In this document: in pieces, positions 8,948 to 16,897 of the stretch
Position numbering within the stretch: position 1 is the stretch's first letter
How the letters are laid out: each line of letters begins with the position of its first letter
Source of the DNA: JBCBGF01 sp038526915
GTDB lineage: Bacteria; Pseudomonadota; Alphaproteobacteria; Rhodobacterales; Rhodobacteraceae
Direction: 5' to 3'
Assembly (NCBI GenBank): GCA_038526915.1
Contig: JBCBGF010000002.1
Location: forward strand, 434,001-498,000
DNA: 64,000 bases
Program-made: the position numbers and the translations under genes
Notes under the pieces: generated by a model
The model's database searches: none
What the model was told of the DNA's origin: nothing
What the model saw: the letters and a program-made list of their open reading frames with translations, nothing else

Positions 8948-9549
8948 CCGAATTTCAGGAACCGACGCCCCCTATGAAAATCCTCGCCTTCGCCGCCAGC
9001 AACAGCCGACGCTCTATCAATCGCGCGCTGATCGACTTTGCGGCCCTTCGGTTGGAAGCAGACATCCTGCCGGAGGCGGAGGTCGAACTCCTTGACCTTA
9101 ACGCTTTTGAGATGCCGATCTATTCCATTGACCGTGAGCGGGACAGCGGGGTCCCGCAACCCGCGCAGGACTTCTATGCCAAGATCGGGTCCGCAGACGC
9201 GATCCTCGTTTCCTTTGCGGAGCACAATGGGTTTGTCACAGCGGCATGGAAGAACATTTTCGACTGGATGAGCCGGATTGAGCTGACGTTGTGGCAAGGA
9301 AAGCCACTCGTGATCCTTGCTGCAACGCCTGGGCGTCGCGCTGGCGCCAACGTGCTGAAAAGTCAGGAACTTCTGGCACCTCATTTCGGGGCCGATTTCC
9401 GCGGGTCTCTTGGAATTGGCACTTGGGCTGAGGCTTGGGATCCCGTCAAAAAGAGGTTGGTCCGGGACAGCGATCTTGAAGCCCTGGACGCCACTCTCAA
9501 AAGCCTGGTTCGCAACGACCAGGACGCTTTAGCCTTGAAACTGAAATAG
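8944..9549 (+). CDS. NADPH-dependent FMN reductase-family oxidoreductase
   Basis: This 201-aa protein has a flavodoxin-like fold. The phosphate-binding loop is FAASNSRRSINRAL near the start, followed by a conserved VSFAEHNGFVTAAWKNIFDWMSR block that carries the family's flavin and active-site region. Such enzymes reduce FMN, quinones or azo compounds with NAD(P)H in the cytoplasm. The ATG overlaps the preceding stop; an internal Met at residue 11, directly before the first strand, is the alternative start. It could deliver electrons to the CDGSH protein or b561, but this is inference from adjacency. Confidence 0.87.
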   Translation: MTEFQEPTPPMKILAFAASNSRRSINRALIDFAALRLEADILPEAEVELLDLNAFEMPIYSIDRERDSGVPQPAQDFYAKIGSADAILVSFAEHNGFVTAAWKNIFDWMSRIELTLWQGKPLVILAATPGRRAGANVLKSQELLAPHFGADFRGSLGIGTWAEAWDPVKKRLVRDSDLEALDATLKSLVRNDQDALALKLK

Positions 9550-9570
9550 CCAGCCCAAAAGGAGCAAGCG

Positions 9571-10227
9571 ATGACGCAACTTCCAAAGATCACACCTGCA
9601 GAAAACGGGCCATTGATCGTCGAAACACCACCTAATCTGACCGGGTCCGTCGACACGGAACTGTCCACGAAGCCCAAAGTCGCGCTCTGTCGGTGCGGCG
9701 CCTCGGCCAATAAGCCGTTCTGCGATGGCGCCCACGCAAAGGTCGGGTTCGACAGCACGCCCGACCAAAGCAAGCTGCGCAATACGCCACTGGATTACGT
9801 GGGCGAGGTGAACGGCGTACCCGTAACCGTCAGTTACACCCCGGTCCTTTGCACCCACGCCGCTCGCTGCCAGGCCCGGGCGGCGTCAGTTTTCGATCCT
9901 AAGAAGAAGCCTTGGATTCAGCCGCAGAACGGCACGCTTGAAAGTATTCTCGATGTCATTGCGGCCTGTCCGTCCGGAGCTCTGCGCGTCTCGGTCGGTG
10001 AACAGCCCGCGCAACACCTGACCACCGGCGACGTTGCCATCGAGGTCGAGAAGAACGGTCCCTACCACATTACCAATGTGCCACTTGAAGCAGACTTCAA
10101 CGGGGCAGGCGCCAGCCGCGCAAAATACTCGCTCTGCCGGTGCGGCCTATCCAAGAACAAGCCGTTCTGCGACGGCTCGCACTATGATGCGAAATGGTCG
10201 GAAGATGCCGCACACCAATCAGATTGA
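9571..10227 (+). CDS. Double-CDGSH iron-sulfur protein with central divergent Fe-S module
   Basis: In this 218-aa protein two CDGSH motifs are complete: Cys40, Cys42, Cys51, His55 and Cys189, Cys191, Cys200, His204. Each would bind a 2Fe-2S cluster through three Cys and one His. Between them a segment with Cys94, Cys100 and Cys133 (CTHAARC ... AACPSGAL) matches the divergent 4Fe-4S mono-cluster module. It is a soluble multi-cluster electron carrier or redox sensor. AAGGAG precedes the ATG. The last 23 bp overlap the next gene. Confidence 0.9.
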   Translation: MTQLPKITPAENGPLIVETPPNLTGSVDTELSTKPKVALCRCGASANKPFCDGAHAKVGFDSTPDQSKLRNTPLDYVGEVNGVPVTVSYTPVLCTHAARCQARAASVFDPKKKPWIQPQNGTLESILDVIAACPSGALRVSVGEQPAQHLTTGDVAIEVEKNGPYHITNVPLEADFNGAGASRAKYSLCRCGLSKNKPFCDGSHYDAKWSEDAAHQSD

Positions 10228-10687
10228 TGAGGCCGCCTTCGGCGTTGTTTATGGCTCAATCACCGTCATGGCATTGCTGATGGGCATGCACGCGCCGATC
10301 GAAGACCCTGGGCACAAGGCCGTTTTGCTGTTTGGCTCTGTCGGTGTGGTGGCCGTGGCTAAGGCGTATGCCGAGTTATGTCAGCGCATGTTGCAGTCGG
10401 AACAAGCGGCTGGTTGGTCAGATGTCCGCGCGGTTTGGGGTCACAGCCGCACCGTTCTGTTGGCTGGCAACGGACCAACCGTTGCGTTTCTTTTGTCCGC
10501 CATCGGTCTTTATGATCCTGACACTGCATTGATTGTGGCGCAGGTCCTCGCCCTTTTGCTGCTCACTTGGTTCGGCGGGCGTATCGGATGGCGGGTGAGG
10601 GGCAGCGTCTTCAGCACAGTCGTTGGGGCAGGACTGACGGGTGGATTGGGGCTTTCGATCACCCTGCTCAAGCTTGCGTTTCACTAG
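10205..10687 (+). CDS. Small integral membrane protein of unknown function
   Basis: About 160 aa. The ATG at 10205 was chosen because the frame upstream is the shadow of the CDGSH gene. Four hydrophobic segments are visible (about residues 14-30, 40-55, 90-115 and 125-155), one with an LLLLTWFGGRIGWR turn. No conserved domain is recognised. It is the last gene of the MarR-flanked operon. It might anchor the soluble redox partners to the membrane, but nothing in the sequence proves it. Confidence 0.68.
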   Translation: MPHTNQIDEAAFGVVYGSITVMALLMGMHAPIEDPGHKAVLLFGSVGVVAVAKAYAELCQRMLQSEQAAGWSDVRAVWGHSRTVLLAGNGPTVAFLLSAIGLYDPDTALIVAQVLALLLLTWFGGRIGWRVRGSVFSTVVGAGLTGGLGLSITLLKLAFH

Positions 10688-11313
10688 TCGAGCAGCTCGC
10701 ACAATTTTTTCAGAGATTCGAAATTGATAGAGCCTCTACATATCAATGCTGCTCCAGGAAAACTGTTGCTGGGAAACGCAGTCTACCCCACCCCTTGCCA
10801 TTGTTCGATAGGTCGATTGCCGAAGTGCAAGGCACGAGCAATTCGGCAAAGAGGTGGTTCGGGACTAGAGGTTCAATCTCGCCTTAAATGACCGCTCTGG
10901 CGACATTGGCTGCATTGCAGCGGCAAGTTTGCTGCGTCAGCAATGGCCGCGCAAGCAAAGGGCCGCAAAGTCCGCAACTCGGTCATTGGCGCGATTTTGC
11001 CGAACGTCCGCTCTCGCAGAGAAGCGGACATTCACGCGCGAGACGCCGGCTTGGAGACCGCTAGTGTCCGCTTTCACCGAGACCGGAAGTTCGTCAGATT
11101 TTGTCGAATGGCCGCACCGCGGACAAACCAGCCATTGAACCAGCAGAAACCAGCAATCGGATAGCTGCAAACGCTCGGCAGTTTGTGCGTGGATAGGTGG
11201 CCATGCTTATCCAGCGTTGAGTAGACCGACTTTTCGTTTCCGGTTCGCTGCGCTTCTGTGAAATGCTTCGGTGGTGCCTTCCAAGCTCAAGTCCCTCTTT
11301 AAGCGCCGTCTGC
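10688..11313. other. Intergenic stretch without a recognised gene
   Basis: About 625 bases separate the convergent 3' ends of the operon and the rhomboid gene. Several overlapping open frames on both strands have no domains and poor starts. The part 10975-11100 carries paired CGTCCGCT/AGCGGAC words that can form weak hairpins and resemble words in other island gaps. Confidence 0.35.
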
Positions 11314-11895
11314 TCAGAACCAATATCGAGTACGAGTTCGTCGCCACGTTAGTAGGCCCCCCAGCATGCCGGCTAGGAAGCCACCGACATGTGCTTCCCA
11401 CGCAATGCTACCTTGCGCGGAGAGTGTCAGCGCCACATTCAGTGCCAACAGTACAGCAGCCTGTTGGAACAGCGGTGCGAGGCTAACCCCAATCGAGTAC
11501 CGGTCCAAAAATTCCCACGTCGCAACCGCCCCGAGCAGACCGAACACGACTCCTGACGCACCCACCATGGGAACAAACGACGTGGACAACACCGCATAAA
11601 GAAGACCTGCGCCCAACGCACTCAGGCCGGCTAATGGCCAAAACCCTGCGGCTCCCATCCGGTCTACGACGTACTTGCCAAGCCATACCAACCCGAACAG
11701 GTTCATCAGTAGGTGTATCGGGTTCCCATGTAGGAAGGCGCTGCTAGCGAACATGATTATGGGTTGTCCAGGATAGAACGGCGAGGCGCTGCCCAACATG
11801 TCCGGCCAGAAACTACCGAGTGCGATCAGAAAGTTGCGTATACCTTCTCCTTGCCCAATCGCGTGACCGGACACAGCAAGCAATTCAAGGCCCAA
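11314..11895 (-). CDS. Rhomboid-family intramembrane serine protease
   Basis: At least 193 aa, with six hydrophobic segments. The catalytic Ser is in VGASGVVFG (Ser114 counting from the TTG start) and the catalytic His in AWEAHVGGF (about 169). HGNPIHLLMN in segment 2 supplies the oxyanion residues. The only usable in-frame start is a TTG at 11895. The frame stays open upstream to about 12009 without ATG or GTG and encodes plausible rhomboid N-terminal sequence, so the true 5' end may be disrupted. It would cleave transmembrane substrates; none are known here. Confidence 0.85.
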   Translation of the reverse strand: MGLELLAVSGHAIGQGEGIRNFLIALGSFWPDMLGSASPFYPGQPIIMFASSAFLHGNPIHLLMNLFGLVWLGKYVVDRMGAAGFWPLAGLSALGAGLLYAVLSTSFVPMVGASGVVFGLLGAVATWEFLDRYSIGVSLAPLFQQAAVLLALNVALTLSAQGSIAWEAHVGGFLAGMLGGLLTWRRTRTRYWF

Positions 11896-12227
11896 GCAGA
11901 TAATGGCAAACTGCTTTAAGGGCGCGGGGAAATGGTTTGGGATCTCGAAACTCCTGCTCTGTTGCGTACGACGTGATGGCCTGCGCGGACACAGCGCGAC
12001 TTCTCGTCATTGAATTGAGCGCAGTGCCACTTCGAGCATAGTTCCAGATCGCCGCAGTCATCAGTTCCCTCAACGACTTGTGAAGCTTGTCGCCCCTTTG
12101 TGGCGCCTCTCGCATGGGTTCTCTGCCCATGAATCTTTTGCTTTGGCCCTGTTCAAACTCCAATTGAGCGCCATGTCTTGGCACTCAAAATCCACCGTTT
12201 CCACGCCGAGAACCACGCGGAGAAGCC
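11896..12227. other. Gap between rhomboid 5' end and folB-like cluster
   Basis: On the minus strand the rhomboid frame continues open without a standard start to a TGA near 12009. In another frame an ATG at about 12013 opens a segment ending in a similar Pro-rich and hydrophobic stretch, which suggests a small insertion or deletion. No promoter is evident for the genes to the right. Confidence 0.3.
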
Positions 12228-12425
12228 ATGGCAAAGCGAACGTCACCCAAAGATGGTCGGGCTGTTGTGGATGCGCGCGATCTTGAGGCGCTCGTGCAAG
12301 ACAAACGGGAGGGCTGGCGGGCATCGGGCGCAACCGCACGCCGTCGTCAACGCCGCTACAAGAAGCTTCTGGTATCGCAGATCCCACGCGATGCAGATGA
12401 CACACAGCATGATGCCGTGGATTGA
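12228..12425 (+). CDS. Small basic protein, conserved-looking, unknown function
   Basis: 65 aa, preceded by GCGGAGAAGCC (ribosome site). It is strongly charged: VVDARDLEALVQDKREGWRAS followed by a very basic RRRQRRYKK patch. It reads like a small nucleic-acid-binding or scaffold protein and has no membrane segment or signal. It starts the four-gene run with FolB-like, DoxX-like and a secreted protein, 33 bp before the FolB-like gene. Confidence 0.55.
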   Translation: MAKRTSPKDGRAVVDARDLEALVQDKREGWRASGATARRRQRRYKKLLVSQIPRDADDTQHDAVD

Positions 12426-12458
12426 TCCAACGGCCTCACACGAGACAAGGACACTCCT

Positions 12459-12860
12459 ATGCCGACCCACAGCACGATCGAGCTGAAAGACCTGCGCCTC
12501 GCGACCGACATCGGCACCTATGGTCCAGGCGATGTGGTCCCCGATGCGCATATCCTGGATTTGAGCCTGACCATTGATGCCAGCCTTGTCCTGATCGGGA
12601 ACGACGGCATGGATCGAGTGTACGATTACGACCCGCTTATAGAAGACATCGACAGGCTTGCCCGTGAACGCCATTACCACACGCAGGAATTTCTGATGAC
12701 CCGTATCGTCTCGGCCTGCGCCGCCTATCCTCAAATCCAAGCCCTCTCCTTGCAGCTCCGCAAATCGCCGGTGCGCGACGGGACTGGAAGCCTGGGTGTC
12801 TGCCTTGACGTAGATGCCTTTGCCCTTGCCGAGATACGCGCCACAGCGGACGCCGCATGA
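12459..12860 (+). CDS. Dihydroneopterin aldolase-like protein (FolB family)
   Basis: This 133-aa protein has the FolB T-fold: ELKDLRLATDIGTYGPGD strand block, RVYDYDPLIEDIDRLA with the conserved Tyr, HYHTQEFLMTRI with the conserved Glu, and LQLRKSPV with the catalytic-type Lys. The early Glu that binds the pterin in typical FolB is not obvious in the loop. The start follows ACACTCCT without a strong ribosome site. It overlaps the next gene by 4 bp (ATGA). Its placement in the island with DoxX-like genes, away from other folate genes, suggests a paralogue with a specialised pterin role rather than the housekeeping copy. Confidence 0.8.
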   Translation: MPTHSTIELKDLRLATDIGTYGPGDVVPDAHILDLSLTIDASLVLIGNDGMDRVYDYDPLIEDIDRLARERHYHTQEFLMTRIVSACAAYPQIQALSLQLRKSPVRDGTGSLGVCLDVDAFALAEIRATADAA

Positions 12861-13891
12861 ACGCCATCCGTCCCATCCACTTCGCCACGGCGGTTGGCCT
12901 GATCTTTGCCGCGTTATGCGCAACCATGGCGCAGGCCCATGTGCGCTGGTTCGTTGACAGCACAGCAACCGTCGAGACCTTTGAACCCTACAGCCTGACC
13001 GATCCCGAGGTGATCGCCTGGATTTCGATCGCCCTCGCCCTGATCAGCGCGTCGATCTTACTCGACATGCGCCTACCGATCGTGCGCATCGTCGACACCA
13101 AGACGCGGCACGACTTTATTGAGCTATTGCGTGTCTTCACCGGTATGTCGATGTTGCTGACGGCCTATGAGGGTGCCATCGTCGCCCCACATCTTGTAGC
13201 ATTCGGCAGCTTTGGGATGGTGCTTTTGTTTGCTCAGGCCGGGATCGGCCTTCTGCTCATCTCAAACCGGTTCGTGCGGCACGCGGCGATCCTGATGATC
13301 CTTCTGCACCTTGGGCTAGCAATCAAATTCGGCGTCCTAGCGGCCATGGAATACTTGATCATGGTGGCCATCGCCGTGTTCCTGCTGATCAACAACCTGC
13401 CGACCGCGGAGTTGCGGAAACGTTTGAAGCCGTATTCTGTGGACCTGTTGCGCATCCTTACCGGCATATCGCTGATTACACTGGGGTTTTCCGAAAAGCT
13501 GGTCGGCGCGATGATGGCCGAAAGCTTTCTGGTGCTCTACCAATGGAACTTCATGCAAGCGCTTGGGCTTGAGTTTTTTACCGACCGGCTTTTTGTTCTG
13601 TCGGCTGGTGTGATGGAGGTGATCTTTGGGGTGATCCTTGTGCTTGGCACCACAACTCGGCTCAATGTGCTAGCCTTTTCGGTCGTTCTCTTTGCGTCGA
13701 ACGTGCTGTTTTTGATCCAAGGAGAGAACGAGGCGGCCCTGGTGGAATTCATCGGCCATATGCCGGTGATCGGCGTTGCCTTGATCCTGCTTCTGCTGGG
13801 TGCGGGACAGCGGCTGAAGGTCACGAACTTCCTGCCCAGTCGTCGTGTCAACACAACGGTTAGAACGGTTCGCGTGCCCAGCGATGCCTGA
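12857..13891 (+). CDS. DoxX-like multi-pass membrane protein
   Basis: This 344-aa protein has an N-terminal signal-like helix (cleavage near AQA-HV) and at least eight further hydrophobic helices. Two related halves, each beginning with a [LR]-x-LR-[VI]-[FL]-TG motif (IELLRVFTGMS and VDLLRILTGIS), suggest an internal duplication of a DoxX-type four-helix unit. It is coupled to the FolB-like gene by a 4-bp overlap and to the next gene by 8 bp. DoxX proteins support thiol and redox or quinone functions; the role here is unknown. Confidence 0.75.
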   Translation: MNAIRPIHFATAVGLIFAALCATMAQAHVRWFVDSTATVETFEPYSLTDPEVIAWISIALALISASILLDMRLPIVRIVDTKTRHDFIELLRVFTGMSMLLTAYEGAIVAPHLVAFGSFGMVLLFAQAGIGLLLISNRFVRHAAILMILLHLGLAIKFGVLAAMEYLIMVAIAVFLLINNLPTAELRKRLKPYSVDLLRILTGISLITLGFSEKLVGAMMAESFLVLYQWNFMQALGLEFFTDRLFVLSAGVMEVIFGVILVLGTTTRLNVLAFSVVLFASNVLFLIQGENEAALVEFIGHMPVIGVALILLLLGAGQRLKVTNFLPSRRVNTTVRTVRVPSDA

Positions 13892-14378
13892 TATCTCGTT
13901 GCGTTTTCCGTATCTGATCTATCTCAGCATCGGCTCCATGCTGTTGGGCGTTCTGATCGCGCCCGCCTTCCGGGATATGCCACAAGACCCCGCGGCTGAT
14001 GCCACCATGCCGATGATGATTGCCCACATGTCCGAAGCGATGCATGAGATCCGCGACGTGCCGGAAGACGCGGCGCCCAAGCTTGCGATGACCATCGCAA
14101 AAGACCCGATGTCAGGGTGGAATGTGACTTTGGTGACCGAGAATTTCACCTTCGCACCAACACAGGTTGGCGGCCTTGCAGTGGACAACACGGGCCATGC
14201 CCATCTGTACATTGGCGATAAAAAGATCGCCCGCATTTACGGGACGCACTACCACATTCCCGATCTCGCGCCGGGCCAGCACGATATCACTGTGACGCTC
14301 AGCAGCAATGATCACGCCTACTACGCCGTGGACGGCGCGCGGATCGAGGCGCGTGCCGTTGTCATGCAGGCGGAGTGA
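13884..14378 (+). CDS. Membrane-anchored periplasmic protein with cupredoxin-like region
   Basis: About 164 aa. The chosen ATG overlaps the upstream stop by 8 bp. An N-terminal transmembrane anchor (LIYLSIGSMLLGVLIAP) is followed by a Met/His-rich linker (MPMMIAHMSEAMHEIRD) and a beta-rich domain with NTGHAHLYIGDKKIARIYGTHYHIPDLAPG. The clustered His and Met residues suggest metal (copper) binding. I do not recognise the exact family. It is the last gene of the plus-strand run beginning at 12228. Confidence 0.7.
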   Translation: MPDISLRFPYLIYLSIGSMLLGVLIAPAFRDMPQDPAADATMPMMIAHMSEAMHEIRDVPEDAAPKLAMTIAKDPMSGWNVTLVTENFTFAPTQVGGLAVDNTGHAHLYIGDKKIARIYGTHYHIPDLAPGQHDITVTLSSNDHAYYAVDGARIEARAVVMQAE

Positions 14379-14398
14379 CACGCCTCGATCATGCCCGG

Positions 14399-14677
14399 CT
14401 AGAGCGCGGTGACGAGTGTGGCTGCCAACACCCCCAGTACGATCGGCGCGATCAGCGCACCGGCCACCCACAAGATGGCCTTTGTTCGGAAGGCCGATTT
14501 CGAAGGGCACGCCGCCGCCTTGCTAGGAGGAGATGTCCTATGAGGGTGCGCGTTGGCACGAGGAACTGCACCAACCGTCTCCAAGCCGGTTTTGCCACGG
14601 ACCGGCGTGACGCCTGAACGTTGTTTGCGTCGCGTTTCTGCGACTAGTACAACGGTTTCTTTCTCAGACTGGTGCAT
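14399..14677 (-). CDS. Small tail-anchored membrane protein
   Basis: 92 aa when started at the ATG preceded by AGGAG with about 7 bp spacing. A charged N-terminal half is followed by a single C-terminal helix of about 22 hydrophobic residues (ILWVAGALIAPIVLGVLAATL), typical of tail-anchored or small stress proteins. No named family is recognised. It is on the same strand as, and downstream of, the DoxX gene at 14817. Confidence 0.5.
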   Translation of the reverse strand: MHQSEKETVVLVAETRRKQRSGVTPVRGKTGLETVGAVPRANAHPHRTSPPSKAAACPSKSAFRTKAILWVAGALIAPIVLGVLAATLVTAL

Positions 14678-14816
14678 ACCCGGTCTCCTGTCGCCGCGCA
14701 GCCCACAAGCCGTGATTGCTGCGGTAGCGGCCGACTGGTCGTGCGTTTGCGGAGGTGGCGTCACGAAGCGCTGCGGTCTCCGGTCGGCCCGTGACCGACC
14801 AGAGACCTGTCCGGAT

Positions 14817-15320
14817 CTACTTGCCGGTGCGACCGTAATAGTTGCCTCGGAACAGCAAGAACAGCGCAAGGCCAAGCATGAGTACTTGGGGATCGGCGAT
14901 GGTCACGGCACCCCAATAGAAGAACGCAATCACGCCCGCAGCTGCCGCCACGCCGGCGAACCCGCCACCGCGGGTCAAGGCATCACCGGTCAGCCTCAGC
15001 CAGCCTTGCTTTGGCCGCCATGTCTCAATGACGCCGCCAACAAAGAGCGCCACAGGCCCCAGAACTTCTGCAAACGCCGCCAGGATGAACAGAACCGCCG
15101 GCACGCCGTAGGCGCCCGGTGCAATGAAGGCGTCTGGGAATTTTTGGACACCGTACATGAGCATGATCCCTGCAAGTGGGATCCGCAGTGCCCAGTGCCC
15201 GATGCGATCGGCCCACGAAAATCCAGGCACTTGGCCCTGCTCGCGGGCAGACTGATAGTAGCTCAACAGCGTCGCGTGCAGCGACGTGTTAGTGGACGAG
15301 GTATTGGCATTCATTGCCAT
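14817..15320 (-). CDS. DoxX-family membrane protein
   Basis: About 167 aa. The ATG is chosen after AAGGAGACCCCC; a second Met two codons later is equally possible. Four transmembrane helices and the diagnostic DoxX segment LMYGVQKFPDAFIAPGAYGVPAV, then AEVLGPVALFVGG, are visible. DoxX proteins take part in membrane-associated redox or thiol stress complexes. It is the second DoxX-type protein within 2 kb, on the opposite strand from the first. Confidence 0.85.
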   Translation of the reverse strand: MAMNANTSSTNTSLHATLLSYYQSAREQGQVPGFSWADRIGHWALRIPLAGIMLMYGVQKFPDAFIAPGAYGVPAVLFILAAFAEVLGPVALFVGGVIETWRPKQGWLRLTGDALTRGGGFAGVAAAAGVIAFFYWGAVTIADPQVLMLGLALFLLFRGNYYGRTGK

Positions 15321-15621
15321 GGGGGTCTCCTTAAAACGCGTGAATTTCTGCGAGCAGATCTCACTGCCCGGGATCGAGAGACGCTCGATCGCTTGCTGGC
15401 CGTGGACATAGGCCCGTTGGTCCAAAGACAAGCCATCTGGCGCGGCGAATAGACGCGAAGTCTGGCCAAATCACGCGGGCGTGACCGATTGTGCATGCGC
15501 CGGGTGCGCGGGGCTCACGAACCCGTGAAGCGCTTTCCAACTGCGGCGATCTGGCACTTTCCGCGACCCAACGACGATCTCTGTTTATGATCAACAAATA
15601 CCGTATTGGAGAGACACAGAC
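15321..15621. other. Divergent intergenic region
   Basis: About 300 bases between the divergent DoxX gene and the RMF-like gene. It should hold promoters for both. I see no clear -35/-10 pair or operator. An open frame runs through part of it as an extension of the DoxX frame and lacks good start signals. Confidence 0.35.
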
Positions 15622-15960
15622 ATGCTACGCAACCTTTTCGGCCTCGGTATGATCCTGAACACGAACAGCTTTCAGAGAGGCCAGAACGCCGCGCAATCCG
15701 GACAGCCGATGTCCGCCAATCCGTTCAGCGACGACACTACTTTGCATGCGGACTGGGAACTGGGTTGGCGTGTCGCCACCAAGATGCAATCGATCCAGGA
15801 CAACAACGCCGTGACGATCAGCACCACTGAACCATCGGCATTTGCGCAGGGTCAACTGGCCGCGGCGCGGGACCAAAGCGCATCGGCAAACCCATACACG
15901 GTTGGCCACCCCGCGCACGATGAATGGCGCCTGGGCTGGGCGCGCGCAAAGTCGCACTGA
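15622..15960 (+). CDS. Tandem ribosome-modulation-factor-like protein
   Basis: This 112-aa protein contains two copies of an RMF-like unit. The pattern is Gly-Gln-x-Ala-Ala, a short spacer, Ala-Asn-Pro-[FY], then Trp-x-x-Gly-Trp-x-x-Ala, at about 19-54 and 77-110. Enterobacterial RMF, which dimerises and silences ribosomes in stationary phase, has one such unit in about 55 aa. GAGAGACACAGAC precedes the ATG. Nothing shows that it binds ribosomes; the inference rests on the repeated motif. Confidence 0.65.
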   Translation: MLRNLFGLGMILNTNSFQRGQNAAQSGQPMSANPFSDDTTLHADWELGWRVATKMQSIQDNNAVTISTTEPSAFAQGQLAAARDQSASANPYTVGHPAHDEWRLGWARAKSH

Positions 15961-16078
15961 CCAAGCAGCGTGTCGTGTCTGGTCTGAACACTTCCACGAA
16001 TGCGCCGGTAGCCTTTTGCACGTTTGGCGGGGCCAGAAGCCCCGCTTGACGCGCCGACGCCCACGCTATCTCCCGACC

Positions 16079-16897
16079 ATGCAAAACTCTGACATGTCCC
16101 CGATCGAACGCCTGGGGGTGCTCGCTATTGGCACGCTGCAACCGCCCCCGGGGCGGCGTCGGGTGATCGTGGCCTTTGCCTATGGCATCTTTTGCCATCT
16201 GGTGTTCGGGCTGGCCGTCGCCGCGATGATCATCGCGATGTTCTTTGGTTTGAGCGAAAGCCTCGGTCGTGTGCCGGCGCCCTGGGCCTGGTTTGCGAAC
16301 GCCGCCTTGGTCGCGCAATTCCCCATCATGCACTCGCTCTTGCTTAGCAAGCGCGGGGGCGCGTGGCTGAAACGGCTCGCACCCCGGCAATATGCGGGCA
16401 CCCTGTCCACCACGACCTACGCCATCGTCGCCTCGACCCAGCTTCTTCTTCTCTTTGCTCTCTGGACCCCCAGCGGCCTCGTTTGGTGGCGCGCAGAGGG
16501 TGCGGTCTTTGGGGTGCTATGCGCGCTCTACGCTTCCTCTTGGTTGCTTCTTATCAAGGCGAGTTACGACGCAGGCGCAGAGGTGCAGTCGGGCGCATTG
16601 GGCTGGATGTCGCTTGCCCAGAACAAGCGGCCGGTATTCCCGGACATGCCAACAACCGGGCTGTTCCGCATCATCCGACAACCGATCTATGTGGCCTTCG
16701 CCCTGACCCTCTGGACTGTACCGGTCTGGACGCCGGATCAACTGGCGTTGGCCACCGTGTTGACGGCTTACTGCCTTGCGGCGCCAAGGCTCAAAGAGCG
16801 CCGGTTCAAGGAACGCTACGGCGACCGCTTTGCGGCCTACCAGCGGGCCGTGCCCTATGCGGTGCCAAATCTCAGGCGGAGCAACGTCAATGACTGA
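16079..16897 (+). CDS. Isoprenylcysteine methyltransferase-like membrane protein
   Basis: About 272 aa, started at the ATG of MQNSDMSP because the frame upstream has no membrane-protein character. Five or six hydrophobic segments are followed by the ICMT/PEMT/NnrU signature: FRIIRQPIYVAF for SAM binding, then LKERRFKERYGDRFAAYQRAVP at the C-terminus. It probably methylates a small hydrophobic or thiol substrate in the membrane. It overlaps the next methyltransferase gene by 8 bp, so the two likely act together. Confidence 0.8.
   Translation: MQNSDMSPIERLGVLAIGTLQPPPGRRRVIVAFAYGIFCHLVFGLAVAAMIIAMFFGLSESLGRVPAPWAWFANAALVAQFPIMHSLLLSKRGGAWLKRLAPRQYAGTLSTTTYAIVASTQLLLLFALWTPSGLVWWRAEGAVFGVLCALYASSWLLLIKASYDAGAEVQSGALGWMSLAQNKRPVFPDMPTTGLFRIIRQPIYVAFALTLWTVPVWTPDQLALATVLTAYCLAAPRLKERRFKERYGDRFAAYQRAVPYAVPNLRRSNVND

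Noticed and set aside
14553..15452. Long plus-strand open frame over the DoxX gene
   Set aside because: Antisense to a clear DoxX protein; no recognisable domain.
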